Positions 1 to 8,936 of a stretch of 64,000 bases of DNA are shown in pieces. How positions within the stretch are numbered: position 1 is the first letter of the stretch; each line of letters starts with the position of its first letter. The position numbers and the translations under genes were made by a program. Source of the DNA: Pseudomonas sp. EpS/L25 (GTDB taxonomy: Bacteria; Pseudomonadota; Gammaproteobacteria; Pseudomonadales; Pseudomonadaceae). The notes beneath the pieces are model-generated. The model did not search any database and had not been told where the DNA came from. It worked only from the letters and a program-made list of their open reading frames with translations. The stretch is from the NCBI RefSeq assembly GCF_001512295.1, contig NZ_LNUP01000002.1:1-64000 (forward strand). The letters are read 5' to 3'.

Positions 1-130
1 GATGTTCGGCTGGCTGAAGGAGAGTCGCAGGATCGGCACTCGCTACGACAAGCTGGCAAAAAGTTTCGCGGCGATGGTCACGCTCGCTTGCACGCTGCGC
101 TGTCTGCGCCAGTATTTTTCGTACAGAGCC
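1..130 (+). mobile_element. Right end of an IS5-family insertion sequence
   Basis: The window opens inside an insertion sequence. The segment codes for the C-terminus of an IS5-type transposase and ends in a terminal inverted repeat, ATTTTTCGTACAGAGCC at 114-130, followed by TA, the probable target duplication. The same 17-base end closes the MITE-like element at 61320-61476, so this element is the likely source of transposase for those short elements. The left end lies outside the window, so completeness cannot be judged. To its right the interrupted DMT transporter gene resumes. Confidence 0.7.
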
Positions 131-136
131 TACTAA
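2..136 (+). CDS. IS5-family transposase, C-terminal fragment (window edge)
   Basis: An open frame running in from the window edge translates to a peptide beginning MFGWLKESRRIGTRYDKLAK and ending LRQYFSYRAY. The run RRIGTRYDKLA followed by a hydrophobic helix is the conserved C-terminal tail of IS5-family (IS427-like) DDE transposases. The stop codon (134-136) lies just beyond the inverted repeat, so the last residues are read from the terminal repeat and target DNA, which is common in this group. Only about 44 residues are visible; the catalytic residues lie outside the window. Confidence 0.7.
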   Translation: MFGWLKESRRIGTRYDKLAKSFAAMVTLACTLRCLRQYFSYRAY

Positions 137-568
137 TGCCACACCACCTACCCCTAGCAATGAACCTGGCACGTCTTTCCAACTTAATTTTTCTCCAAGG
201 ACAAAAGACGCACCAATCACTACTAGAATGGGCATCAAGCCGATGATCAATGCTGCTTGGCCTGCAGGTACTCCGTGATCAATTCCGGTATATAGTCCGC
301 CAAATTGTAGTGCTTGAAGTAGAATTCCGACTACAACTGCATGAAGGTAGGAGCTGATCTTCGTTGGCCATTTTGAGCCAATTGCTAGCGCCACGCAGAG
401 AAATATCAATGCCGCCGCCGTGAAGCGGTAGAAAGTCATTGTGAAAGGTTCGCCGTATTTGACCCCAAATGCTCCGCCGATGTATCCGGAGCTCCATAGG
501 AGAATAAATGCAATTGGTAACGGTGAGGTCAGGCGCGTAACTGCTGTATCTTTTGCTATAGATGTCAT
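131..568 (-). pseudogene. DMT/EamA-family transporter, truncated by the IS element
   Basis: Reading leftward from an ATG at 568 (GGAG eight bases upstream) gives a protein with several hydrophobic helices, containing LLWSSGYIGGAFGVKYGEPF and later GVPAGQAALIIGLMPILVV. These are typical of the first EamA repeat of drug/metabolite transporters (inner-membrane exporters, ten helices when complete). After about 146 residues the frame runs into the IS terminal repeat at 130, so the second half is missing. Base composition is less GC-rich than the core genes. It is almost certainly non-functional. Confidence 0.7.
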
Positions 569-819
569 TTTGGACTCCGGTTTTGGTTTGGAGGCCTCAA
601 ATCTATTTCTATGGCACGATTATGGAAAATAACAAATTCGCACGTTACACATTCGATTCGCTTATGACGGCCTGGCGCTTCACTACCATGGCTCTGCTCA
701 AAGCTCAGTGTGGGCTTAGCTTACGCAGGAGCGAGGACCGCCAGATCTGACGGTGGAAGTAAGAGCTACCGCCTCCTCGGCGTGACGGCGTCGGTGCTAT
801 TACTTAACGGACATTGGCA
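569..819. other. Gene-free stretch between the transporter fragment and the ICE remnant
   Basis: About 250 bases hold only short overlapping open frames with no family resemblance and no convincing ribosome sites. It lies inside the decayed island and is probably debris plus the promoter of the truncated DMT transporter. Confidence 0.4.
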
Positions 820-1424
820 TTACAGGTCTTTCTTGAACGAAGCGGTGGTGAGGTTCACGGCTAAGGCTAGCAGGGCCGCACAGGGCAGCAGCACCAGAAG
901 CGGGCTCACGCTGACCGGCAGCGCGAGGTACAGCGACCAGGGCAGAAAGGCCAGCGGCAGCAGGGTGCCGCGAGCTTTGTGGTAGAAGTAGCTCGACTCA
1001 CGGTCGGCGCCGAACTTGCGGATGTCGCGCTGCACTAGGCCGTCGATGAAGCCGACCAGGGCGGCCATGGCGAACAGCGGTACCGCCAGGTTCAGGATCA
1101 CCAGGCGCACGTAAAACTTCAGGATGGTGAAGAGCGCCGATAGGCCGTAGGTCTGCATTGTGGTGACGCTCTGCGCGGCCATTTATCGCAGATCCAGCTC
1201 GCCCCAAGGGCCCACGGCGGCCAATTGCTGCATGCCGGTCAGCCACTGGACCACCCCATTCTTCGCAAAGAGACAATCATAGAGCAGTCCCACCAGCCAA
1301 GTCGCGGTGCGCCCAGGCTTCTGGACCACGACACTGGATAGAAAGCCCTACGACAGCCAGCCGAGCTCATGATCAAGCATGCCCTTGGCATGGTGTCAGT
1401 CAGCCTCTGGCCAGAAGAATGGCT
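820..1424 (-). pseudogene. Decayed integrating-conjugative-element membrane protein (TIGR03747/DUF4400 type)
   Basis: The last 120 codons read GFIDGLVQRDIRKFGADRES, then a tyrosine/histidine stretch, and end ASFKKDL. This matches my recollection of the C-terminus of the ICE membrane protein family TIGR03747, found in PAPI-1/ICEclc-like elements beside the coupling protein. The same frame can be followed upstream through FWPEAD, HHAKGMLDHELGWLS and VVVQKPGRTATWLVGLLYDC, which also fit the family, but three in-frame stops interrupt it (TGA, TAG, TAA, the last just before codon 1182). The reading stops at the tRNA-Lys fragment, so the far N-terminus is gone. It is a remnant, not a working gene. 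Confidence 0.7.
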
Positions 1425-1466
1425 TTAACCAATTGGTCGTAGGTTCGAATCCCACACGACCCACCA
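1421..1466 (+). tRNA. 3' fragment of tRNA-Lys (probable island attachment site)
   Basis: The segment contains the 3' side of an anticodon stem (TTAACCAATTGG), a standard T arm (GTAGGTTCGAATCCCACAC) and an acceptor strand ending in encoded CCA. This matches the 3' half of Pseudomonas tRNA-Lys. The 5' half is absent: upstream lies the decayed ICE gene. PAPI-1-type conjugative islands integrate into tRNA-Lys 3' ends, so this is best read as an att copy or scar marking the island boundary. It cannot fold into a complete tRNA. Confidence 0.75.
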
Positions 1467-1476
1467 TCTTCACCAG

Positions 1477-1500
1477 AAACCCTCCGCAAGGAGGGTTTTT
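1477..1500 (+). terminator. Rho-independent terminator after the tRNA-Lys fragment
   Basis: AAACCCTCC-GCAA-GGAGGGTTT forms a strong stem followed by a T run. It lies 10 bases after the encoded CCA, as expected for the terminator of a tRNA gene, and marks the return to core chromosome. Confidence 0.75.
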
Positions 1501-1655
1501 GCGTTTCTGATACAGCGAATCTTTCCTAGAAGAGCGAGCTATCCTGCTAGAAATGCTCCAGTAACTCCTGACTTCAAAGTCGTGGCCAGGGGGGTTGCTG
1601 CAGAGAATGGCCTGATCAAGGCCTGGCGTATGGCCGGCCCTGGTATAGGTCGTCG

Positions 1656-2771
1656 CTAGCGCCTGCCGGCGGAACGCCGGCTGATCAGCCAGGTCGAGGC
1701 AAAGTACAGTGGCTCCAGTACGATAAAGCCCAGTAGGATGCCGCCCAGCCGCTCCATGCCTGCTATGGGGTCGATATGGTCATAGTGGTCAGGCACCATC
1801 ACCACGAGGAAGGCCAGCGCGAACTGCATACCGAGATAGCCGATACCGAGCGGCCCATTTTCGATGTGTCGGCCAAACAGCACGCCTATCGCCACACCCG
1901 CCAGGGTCAGCCAGAGGTTTTCCTGAGTAACCAGCAGCAGGATAGCGGCCAGGCCACCGCCGAGGAGGCAGCCGAGCATCCGATGCAACAGCCGCCTGGA
2001 CACTGCCTTGCTGACGTCGCTCAGCCCGTCGAGTGGAACGACCATGACGGCCAGGATGGTGATGGCCGCCTGGCTGATGTCTACGTCGATCTTCCACTCT
2101 GCCATTAGTGACAACAACGCCAAGGCGAGGCCACCTTGCACGGCGTGGCGCAGCGCTGAGGGTTGCCAGAAGGCGAGGGCAGGCGACTCCGATGTTGGCG
2201 TGTCCGGCGCCTTGGGCAACCAGCGGTTGCGGATGGCATAGGTAGACAGGGCGCTTACCAGCACGCAAGCGGAGGTGCCGAGCATGACTTCCAACAGGCG
2301 TGACCAGGCAAATAGCTCGATCTGGCCGGGCGTCTGGAGACCTGCCAGGATGACCATGGCGTAGGTCAGGCCTCCCAGCAACCAGGCATAGCCGTGGCGC
2401 CCTACCAGGGTCAGATAAAGTGTGAGGCTCCCCACGAGGCCCAGCAGTACTGCCTGTTCGTGCGCTTGCAGGTGCAGATGACGCAGGACGAGCAAGGCTC
2501 CTCCGGCACCGATGCAGGTACCCAGCACCCGCAGACAGCCACGAGCGAAGCTATCGCGGACATTCGACCTCATGACGATATAACCGCTGAAAGCCGCCCA
2601 ACCGACATGCTGGACCCCGGCCAGGTGGCCTAGCAGGATCGCCAGCAGTACAGAGGCCAGGGTTTCGAGTTCGTCGATCAGCCTGCGGTGATCACGGCCG
2701 AAACGTCGGAGATCTCCACCGAGATCCAGCAGCAACTGCTTGAGCACCAACAACGCTTGGGAAAGTGGCAT
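1656..2771 (-). CDS. FUSC-family inner-membrane protein (aromatic acid exporter-like)
   Basis: A 371-residue membrane protein with two groups of hydrophobic helices, one near residues 30-160 and one near 215-340, separated by a proline/serine-rich linker. The second block (VDISQAAITILAVMVVPLDG and following) and the first (GWAAFSGYIVMRS) have the layout of FUSC proteins, the group that includes AaeB and YccS, which export aromatic acids or related compounds. I chose the ATG at 2771, which has AGAGG just upstream; an in-frame start at 2906 would add 45 residues with no membrane or family features. It stands alone. The substrate cannot be told from sequence. Confidence 0.7.
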   Translation of the reverse strand: MPLSQALLVLKQLLLDLGGDLRRFGRDHRRLIDELETLASVLLAILLGHLAGVQHVGWAAFSGYIVMRSNVRDSFARGCLRVLGTCIGAGGALLVLRHLHLQAHEQAVLLGLVGSLTLYLTLVGRHGYAWLLGGLTYAMVILAGLQTPGQIELFAWSRLLEVMLGTSACVLVSALSTYAIRNRWLPKAPDTPTSESPALAFWQPSALRHAVQGGLALALLSLMAEWKIDVDISQAAITILAVMVVPLDGLSDVSKAVSRRLLHRMLGCLLGGGLAAILLLVTQENLWLTLAGVAIGVLFGRHIENGPLGIGYLGMQFALAFLVVMVPDHYDHIDPIAGMERLGGILLGFIVLEPLYFASTWLISRRSAGRR

Positions 2772-3223
2772 GGCCCCTCTATGACTACCGTGACAACCAT
2801 CGATGCTACAGTGCGGATCTACTCGGGACATCAATCGAAGCGAATATCGCCTTAGCTCACCTGGGTAAGGGTTCAGCGCTTTCGGCTCTGGTCTGTCGAT
2901 TATCACCTGCTCAAGTGACTAGGCACGGTGAGTGGAAAAAATGCCGAATGTCGGTGGGGGGAAGGCTGGGCGACAGCAGCTCAGGATTGCGCGTGCTATC
3001 GGGCACGTGGCGTGGTGCTGGATAGGGCATGCCACACTCGACCAGTATCAACGGCTGGAGGGTGGTGAGTTTCCAGATCCTGTGCAGCAAGGTCCCATTT
3101 CCTGGTGGGGTTCACAATGCCCTTTGTGAACCGCCCCGAGAATTCCGGAGGCTCTTTGGTGTGAGTCATGCCGCTTGGTAGTTCCCACAGGCCAGCTTTT
3201 GTACCAGTATGCTGTTTCAGTTT
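2772..3223. other. Gene-free stretch between FUSC protein and diguanylate cyclase
   Basis: About 450 bases with only short unsupported open frames. It should hold the promoter of the leftward FUSC gene and the 3' end region of the leftward cyclase gene. No clear operator, terminator or RNA gene is visible. Confidence 0.4.
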
Positions 3224-5323
3224 TTATTCAGGGAAAATCATACCCTTCCCCGCCCGCTTTGCTTCGTACATAAGGACGTCAGCTTCTCGGATTAACTCAG
3301 AGGCACTTGTAAATGAGCCAGGCGTGTATATCGCTATACCCATGGATGCCTGTACTTGTACGGTACCGCAAGGGAGTTCAACTGGTTTTACGATGCTTGT
3401 TAGCATTTTAGATGCAACCATTCTTGCGTCAGAAAGGCCGTTTTGTACACTTTCCAAGGCAACGGTAAATTCATCGCCAGCTAGACGGGCAACCATGTCG
3501 CTGGCTCGGCTAGCAGCTCGGAGGCGACTTGCAACGACGCGAAGTAGTTCATCGCCGGCTTCATGGCCAAACGTATCATTAATGGCTTTAAAGCCATCTA
3601 AATCAATGAATACCAATGCTAATGGAGTATGATTGCGGTCAGCGCGTGCAAGTGCCAGCGGAAGTAGCTCTGCGAGGGCACGGCGATTTAGTAACCCTGT
3701 AAGGGCATCTTGCCGCGCCTCTCGTTCTCGCTCAGCCTCTATAGCTTTACGAGCCGTAATATCGTGTAAGAAGGCACTGAACTGGGTGCGTGCGCCAATT
3801 TTCAATGCTCGAAGCCTTACCTCCACGACAAGCGAAGTACCATCTTTTCGCAGCGCTGGTAGCTCAAGTCGCTGATTAAGTACTTTTGCCTCGCGAGTAG
3901 TTAAATATCGCGCCATCCCGCGACGGTGCCCTTCACGCATTCCTGCAGGTATGATTAGCTGATCCAGCGGGATGCCGATCGCCTCATCTGCCGACCAGCC
4001 AAACGTTTCTTCCGCCATCTTATTCCAAGCAGTTACCGCGCCTGTCTCGTCGAGATTTATATAGGCGTCGTTAGCGTTCTCGATGACCAGCGTCAGCTCG
4101 GCTTCACGATCACGAACTGTCTGCTCAATAAGCTTCTGGCGCTCGATGGCATCCTGTAACACCAGGTTAGTGTCGGATAGTTGCTGGGTACGCGCCTTAA
4201 CTCGGTCCTCTAACTCGCGATGCAGTGACTTTAGACTCTCTACCAAATGTCGAAGGACCAGGCTCAGCTTTTCGACTTCCAGGCTTCCCCTAACCAGCGG
4301 AATTTCTACCTCGGCGCCTGCCGAAAGGTGCGAAGCCGCCTCGGCGATCCGGTTCAACGGCTTGGTGATAACTCCCGCCACGAACCATCCCAGGAAGGCA
4401 AAGGCGATAGCGAGCATGCTTCCCCATAGCAGGATTTCAATGCGAATTTCGTGAGCTTCTGCAAAGGCGAGATCCGCCGGCTGACGAGTCACTACCGTCC
4501 AGCCCAAGCCCGGATAGTCATCGAGACCCTTGCTTTCGGCAATTCCTACTACGTAGGTTTTATCATCCTGCCATTGGCTGACGGACCAATCTGCTCCGCT
4601 CTTTTGGTCGACGCTGGCGTCAATGGGTTTGCCAATCAGGTCTTTGGGGCCAAGCAAAACTGTGCCGTCCCGACTAACGACGAGATAGTCCAGGCCAGGC
4701 AAGTTGTTCTTGGCTGGCTCAAAGATGGTTCGTCCTACCTCAGCTGCCCACTGCCAGGACAGGTGAGTGGCCAACACTCCTATTAAGGTTCCAGCTTTGT
4801 CCCGCACAGGCATGCTGATATCGACAAATTTCATCGCCTCCCCTGAAGGGTTAGGCAGAAGCTTTGCGAGCATGACCGCATCGTGTACGTCACCGACAAA
4901 AGTGCGGTCCTGACCGTTTATAAAAACTGGCCGTTGCGCGATGCTCATACCCTCAAGCAACCGCCCGGTTGATGCGATCACCTGTCCATCAGCATCCGTA
5001 AGCCCGATCCATGAGAAGCTTGGAAACTGGGTATTGAGGTGGTTGAGCAGCCTACGTGTCTCTCCTACGTTTTCAGGTTGATGCAGTGCCTCAAGGGCGC
5101 TTAGGACGGTAAGCTCCTTGGAGCGGTTGTACATATCCCGATCAAGACGATCAACCATTGACGCGGCGTATTCGGCAAGCTGGTGCCCTGTCTGCTCTTT
5201 GAGTCTGGAAATCGAGGATGCGCCAATGACGGTGCCGAAGATACCGGTAAGCACCATGACGGCGAGCACGACAACAATAGCGAATTTTGCCCGCAGGCTT
5301 TGGAGAGAAAATAGACGGATCAT
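3224..5323 (-). CDS. Membrane diguanylate cyclase with dCACHE, HAMP, PAS and GGDEF domains
   Basis: A 699-residue inner-membrane signalling enzyme predicted to make cyclic di-GMP. Order: N-terminal helix (residues 10-35), a large periplasmic sensor with double-CACHE character (about 40-285), second helix (GSMLAIAFAFLGWFVAGVI), HAMP, a short coiled coil, a PAS domain (about 410-530) and a GGDEF domain (about 540-699). The signature is AGDEF rather than GGDEF, a substitution known in active cyclases. RASD, five residues before it, is the RxxD inhibitory I-site, so product feedback is likely. Codon use is less GC-rich than the siderophore genes. Single gene; the ligand is unknown. Confidence 0.9.
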   Translation of the reverse strand: MIRLFSLQSLRAKFAIVVVLAVMVLTGIFGTVIGASSISRLKEQTGHQLAEYAASMVDRLDRDMYNRSKELTVLSALEALHQPENVGETRRLLNHLNTQFPSFSWIGLTDADGQVIASTGRLLEGMSIAQRPVFINGQDRTFVGDVHDAVMLAKLLPNPSGEAMKFVDISMPVRDKAGTLIGVLATHLSWQWAAEVGRTIFEPAKNNLPGLDYLVVSRDGTVLLGPKDLIGKPIDASVDQKSGADWSVSQWQDDKTYVVGIAESKGLDDYPGLGWTVVTRQPADLAFAEAHEIRIEILLWGSMLAIAFAFLGWFVAGVITKPLNRIAEAASHLSAGAEVEIPLVRGSLEVEKLSLVLRHLVESLKSLHRELEDRVKARTQQLSDTNLVLQDAIERQKLIEQTVRDREAELTLVIENANDAYINLDETGAVTAWNKMAEETFGWSADEAIGIPLDQLIIPAGMREGHRRGMARYLTTREAKVLNQRLELPALRKDGTSLVVEVRLRALKIGARTQFSAFLHDITARKAIEAEREREARQDALTGLLNRRALAELLPLALARADRNHTPLALVFIDLDGFKAINDTFGHEAGDELLRVVASRLRAASRASDMVARLAGDEFTVALESVQNGLSDARMVASKMLTSIVKPVELPCGTVQVQASMGIAIYTPGSFTSASELIREADVLMYEAKRAGKGMIFPE

Positions 5324-5872
5324 AGGTGGCTCTAGTGGGGCCTAACGCCTCTGATCCCTGGCATTCTCGTGGAGTCTATCGGCCGACATCGGCAGCGCTT
5401 TACCTTTTACTCAGCGTTTTCTTCGCGATAGCTAAGTAGGCCTACTTTCAGCTTAAACCGCGGGAATTGGTAGTCATATCAAATGGCTATCGCGGGGTGC
5501 ATTGAGCTTGTGTCCTGACAGAGTGGGCAGTTATTCCCGTTTATCTGGCGGGTTGCCGCGAGCGCCGACGAGCACGAAAACCGGCATGTCACCCATGAAT
5601 GTGACATCCCACTTCTCAGCGCACCTGACGGCGCTCAGCGCGCAGCATGGATGCAGCGCCACGACCTTGTGCCGGATTAGCACCAGGTCGTCCGCAGGTT
5701 CGCAATGGTGCGCATCTCCATGCCCTCCCGCGTCTACTTCGTTAGGTTCTGTACGAAAAGTCGGCGAGCGAAGGTCAGGCGCTCATCTCTTGGCTGTCGG
5801 CAACAGGTTAGTCCGGACGAACTGCATCTGATGGTGTCGAAAAGCCACTACACAGGTAGCCTTGGCATTGGT
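5324..5872. other. Gene-free stretch with a truncated MITE
   Basis: No convincing gene. The only recognisable item is the MITE fragment at 5745-5781. Short open frames on both strands lack family features and ribosome sites. The right end leads into a Fur-box-like sequence before the next gene. Confidence 0.4.
5745..5781 (+). repeat. Truncated copy of the 141-157 bp MITE (left end only)
   Basis: GGTTCTGTACGAAAAGTC followed by GGCGAGCGAAGGTCAGGCG matches the left 37 bases of the elements at 58070-58210 (reverse strand) and 61320-61476. It is preceded by TA, the usual target. The rest of the element, including the right repeat, is missing. Confidence 0.7.
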
Positions 5873-5891
5873 AATGTTCATAATCATTAGC
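5873..5891 (+). promoter_or_regulatory. Possible Fur box upstream of small membrane protein
   Basis: AATGTTCATAATCATTAGC matches 14 of 19 positions of the Fur consensus GATAATGATAATCATTATC; the right half ATAATCATTA is perfect. It lies 45 bases before the ATG at 5936. The position suits a promoter, but the left half is weak, so this is tentative. Confidence 0.4.
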
Positions 5892-5935
5892 CAGATTATG
5901 TCCATCCAACGCCCTATCAGTAATTGCCCGTCCGT

Positions 5936-6334
5936 ATGACCGCCTCACGCAGACCTCCCCGCGCCGCCGGCCGTAGCGCCAAGCCCGACTCGCTTCGTGC
6001 TGCCCACCAGCAGATCACCCGTAACAACGGTACCCTGGCCGATATCGCCGACCTCATCGAACTGGAGGGGAAGACCCATCCCTCGCGGCTGCCACCCAGC
6101 CAGCCCTCGCGCGCGCAATCCGCGAGTGGCAAGCCTGCTGCCAACGCCACGCCGCAGGGCCAGGCCAAGGCCAGCGGCGGCCAGGCGCTGGAACACCATC
6201 CGTTCGGCATTCCGGTGCTGGCCATACTGCTCTGCGCCCTGATCGTGGGTGCGGCCGTGGGGGTGCCGCTGGGTGTCCTGACCTACGGCACCGCGATCTA
6301 CAGCGCCGTGATGGACAGCCTGGCGGTGTTCTAG
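5936..6334 (+). CDS. Small basic protein with C-terminal membrane segment, unknown function
   Basis: A 132-residue protein. The first 30 residues are basic (TASRRPPRAAGRSAKPDSLR), followed by a short helix-like part (ITRNNGTLADIADLIELEGK), a serine/alanine/glutamine-rich linker, and one C-terminal membrane helix near residues 95-125 (FGIPVLAILLCALIVGAAVG). I do not recognise the family. The ATG at 5936 is preferred over an in-frame TTG at 5924; neither has a clear ribosome site. A Fur-box-like sequence upstream suggests iron control. It is convergent with the chemoreceptor gene. Confidence 0.5.
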   Translation: MTASRRPPRAAGRSAKPDSLRAAHQQITRNNGTLADIADLIELEGKTHPSRLPPSQPSRAQSASGKPAANATPQGQAKASGGQALEHHPFGIPVLAILLCALIVGAAVGVPLGVLTYGTAIYSAVMDSLAVF

Positions 6335-6365
6335 GCCAGGCTCCACGCGGGCGTCCCGACCCGGC

Positions 6366-8279
6366 CTAGACCTTGAAGCGGCGGGTCATCTCTTGGAGGC
6401 TGACGCTGATGCGGGCCAGCTCCATGCTGGAGGAGGCCGTTTCTTCGCTGGCCGCGGCGGTCTGGTCGGAGATGTCGCGGACGTTGGTCACGCTGCGGCT
6501 GATCTCTTCCCCGGCGGCGCTCTGCTGTTCGGCCGCGCAGGCGATCTGCTCGTTCATGGACTCGATGTCCTTCACCGAGCGGGTGATGCGCTTGAGCATC
6601 TCGCTGGCTTCGCGCGACAGGCCGACGCTGCTTTCCGTCAGTTGCACGTTCTGGTCGAGGACCGCCGCCATGCGGTCGGTGCTCTGGTTGAGGCCGGTGA
6701 TGAGTTGGGCGATCTCGTCGGTGGAGGAGCGGGTGCGCTGGGCGAGTCCGCGGACCTCATCGGCGACCACGGCGAAGCCGCGACCCGCTTCGCCGGCGCG
6801 CGCGGCTTCGATGGCGGCATTCAGCGCCAGCAGATTGGTCTGCTCGGACACGGCCTTGATCACGTCCAGGACGCCGCCGATGCTTTCCGCGTGGCTACGC
6901 AGGGTTGCCATGGCGGTCTTGGTCGATTCCATCTCGGTGGCGAGGAGTTCGATCTGGGTCACCGCCTTGGTGACGGCCTGGTCGCCCTGCAGGGCTTGCT
7001 GGCTGGCCTCCAGCGCGGACTTGGCTGCTGCCCCGGCGTTACGCGAGACCTCGTGGGTGGTGGCGGTCATCTCCTGCATGGCCGTGGCGATCTGGTCGGT
7101 CTCGACCTTCTGCGACTGCACGCCGGCGCTGGTCTGTTCGGTCACCGCCGACAGCTGTTCGGCCGCACTGGCCACCTGGACCACGCCATCCTTCATGTCG
7201 CCGATCAGCCGGCGCAGGTTGAGGGTCATGCGCTGCATGCTGGTCTGGAGCGCGCCCAGCTCGTCCTTGCGGGTCACCTCCTGCTGATGGGTGAAGTCGC
7301 CGTTGGCCACGGTCTCGGCGAGCGCCACGGTGTCCTTCAGCGGGCCCACGATGGAGCGGGTGATCAGCCAGGCGCCGAGCAGGCCCAGGGCGACGGCGAT
7401 GGCCAGCCACACCAGCAGCAGTTGCCGGGCACCGGCGACGTCCTCGACCTGGAATTCCTTCTGGATCGCGGTCAGCTTGTCCGAAATGTCGAGGATCGAG
7501 GTGATGGATGCCGAGATGCCGGCCTGGCCTTCGTCCACTTTCGCCTGTTGGGCGACCAGCTGTTGCAGGCGCTGCTGATAGCCATCGATCTCACTATCGA
7601 GCTTCTTCTGGACATCGCTCGGCAGGCCGGTGCTAGCCAGTGCCTTGACCTGGGCATGAACGCCATCGATGCCACTGCGTGCAGTGGCTTCGCCTTCCTT
7701 GCTCGGTGTCACCGCGTAATTGCGCAGGCTGATGCGCATCTTCTGCAGGCTGATGAAGAGCGCCGCCAGTTGCTGGCGGTCTTCGAAGCGACCGCCCTCG
7801 GCGTTGGCGGCCTCGGCCAGGCTCAGCAGGTGATTGTTGGCCGTTTCGGCCGAGGCGGTGGCCAGCTTCTGGATGGCCTCACGCTCGCGTGTCGCGGCCA
7901 CGACCTGGGTATAGAAGTCGCGATAGCGCCTGATCGTGGCGCTCGCCTCGCTCATCAGCGCCTCGTTGACCTTGGAAGTGAAGTTGGGCGTGATGCTCTG
8001 CAACTGGGCTTCGGTCTTGTCCAGCGCCGCGAGCCATTTCGCGGCCTGGGCGTCATCGCCCTTGATGATGTACACCAGCCGCTCGATCCGCATGTTCCTG
8101 GCCTGCGTGCTGAAGCTGGCGATGTCGCTGATCCGCTCGCTGCGGTCGCGCAGCGTGTCGGTCGCCCGCCAGCCGGTGTAGGCCACCAGCAGGATCATGC
8201 CGATGAGCAGCGAAAAGCCGAGCGCAAGCTTGGCGCGGACGCTGAGGTTGGTGAACAGATTCGAGCCGGTTCTGGACAT
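6366..8279 (-). CDS. Methyl-accepting chemotaxis protein with helical bimodular (HBM) type sensor
   Basis: A 637-residue chemoreceptor. Layout: first membrane helix ([20 protein letters not shown], about 12-35), a long all-helical periplasmic sensor of about 250 residues, second helix ([20 protein letters not shown]), HAMP, and a cytoplasmic signalling rod containing the conserved hairpin [19 protein letters not shown]. The sensor size and all-helix content fit the HBM family, as in Pseudomonas McpS, which senses organic acids; the ligand here is not known. Start 8279 chosen because AGGTAG precedes it; a GTG at 8303 would add 8 residues. The Fur box 65 bases upstream suggests expression under iron starvation. 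Confidence 0.9.
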   Translation of the reverse strand: MSRTGSNLFTNLSVRAKLALGFSLLIGMILLVAYTGWRATDTLRDRSERISDIASFSTQARNMRIERLVYIIKGDDAQAAKWLAALDKTEAQLQSITPNFTSKVNEALMSEASATIRRYRDFYTQVVAATREREAIQKLATASAETANNHLLSLAEAANAEGGRFEDRQQLAALFISLQKMRISLRNYAVTPSKEGEATARSGIDGVHAQVKALASTGLPSDVQKKLDSEIDGYQQRLQQLVAQQAKVDEGQAGISASITSILDISDKLTAIQKEFQVEDVAGARQLLLVWLAIAVALGLLGAWLITRSIVGPLKDTVALAETVANGDFTHQQEVTRKDELGALQTSMQRMTLNLRRLIGDMKDGVVQVASAAEQLSAVTEQTSAGVQSQKVETDQIATAMQEMTATTHEVSRNAGAAAKSALEASQQALQGDQAVTKAVTQIELLATEMESTKTAMATLRSHAESIGGVLDVIKAVSEQTNLLALNAAIEAARAGEAGRGFAVVADEVRGLAQRTRSSTDEIAQLITGLNQSTDRMAAVLDQNVQLTESSVGLSREASEMLKRITRSVKDIESMNEQIACAAEQQSAAGEEISRSVTNVRDISDQTAAASEETASSSMELARISVSLQEMTRRFKV

Positions 8280-8343
8280 TGGGGCTACCTGGAGAAAGAC
8301 CATCGAGGACAGGGTGTCGCGCGCAGCGAAACTCGTCGGTGTT

Positions 8344-8362
8344 GATTATTGCAATCATTATC
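8344..8362 (-). promoter_or_regulatory. Fur box upstream of the chemoreceptor
   Basis: GATTATTGCAATCATTATC matches 15 of 19 positions of the Fur consensus, with AATCATTATC perfect at the right. It lies 65 bases before the chemoreceptor start, and no rightward gene begins within 500 bases, so it most likely controls the chemoreceptor. Confidence 0.65.
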
Positions 8363-8936
8363 ATGTGCCGTGTTGCCCCGGCTCCCGACGACTCCAGCTG
8401 ACGACCGCTCTAACATCGGGTCTGGGACCCTTGGCGCAAATCGGCTAGGTATCCGGTAGGGCAGGAGCGAGGGCGGGGGGCAAGACAGTGCACCGCTTCG
8501 GTTGCAAGAGACTACCGAAACGGCAAAAAGTGATGTGAATCACATAAGTGGGCAGATGGCCGGCATTGGCCCGAGGATGAGCGGCGCTGTTCCAGGCGCA
8601 GGTGCCTCGAGAGCCCCGGGGATAGACGCGGTTGGCCACCGGTCATGACAGGCGCCGGGGCACGTCCAGGGACCTTGCCGGATAGTAGCCCGGCGAGGGC
8701 CAGAGCGGCGCTGGCCGGCGACCATGTTGGCCTTGGCAGAATCACGTACCCGAGAGGCGTGCCTTCATTTTGCAGCCGACTGCTGCCGGACGAAACGGCT
8801 GGCCTCGGGCACTGTCGCCAAGGACGGCGGGAACCTCGACTTAGACATCTCGCGTGGCAAACCCGGGGGCGATCAGCCGAAACCAATCCGGGGTGGCGCT
8901 GGTCTGTGGAATGTCCATTTTTTCAAGGAATGCCCG
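8363..8936. other. Gene-free stretch upstream of a small lipoprotein
   Basis: About 570 bases without a supported gene. Open frames here are long only because of high GC. It should contain the promoter for the lipoprotein at 8937. No repeat or RNA gene was recognised. Confidence 0.35.

Noticed and set aside
1421-1466. A complete tRNA-Lys gene
   Set aside because: Only the 3' half is present; the acceptor 5' strand, D arm and 5' anticodon stem are missing.
5502-5831. Short plus-strand frames before the small membrane protein
   Set aside because: No ribosome site, no family resemblance, and part of the sequence is a truncated MITE.
6393-8345. A 650-codon open frame on the plus strand across the chemoreceptor gene
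   Set aside because: It is the antisense of a clear chemoreceptor, consists of His/Gly/Ala/Leu-rich low-information sequence, and arises from GC-rich codon bias.
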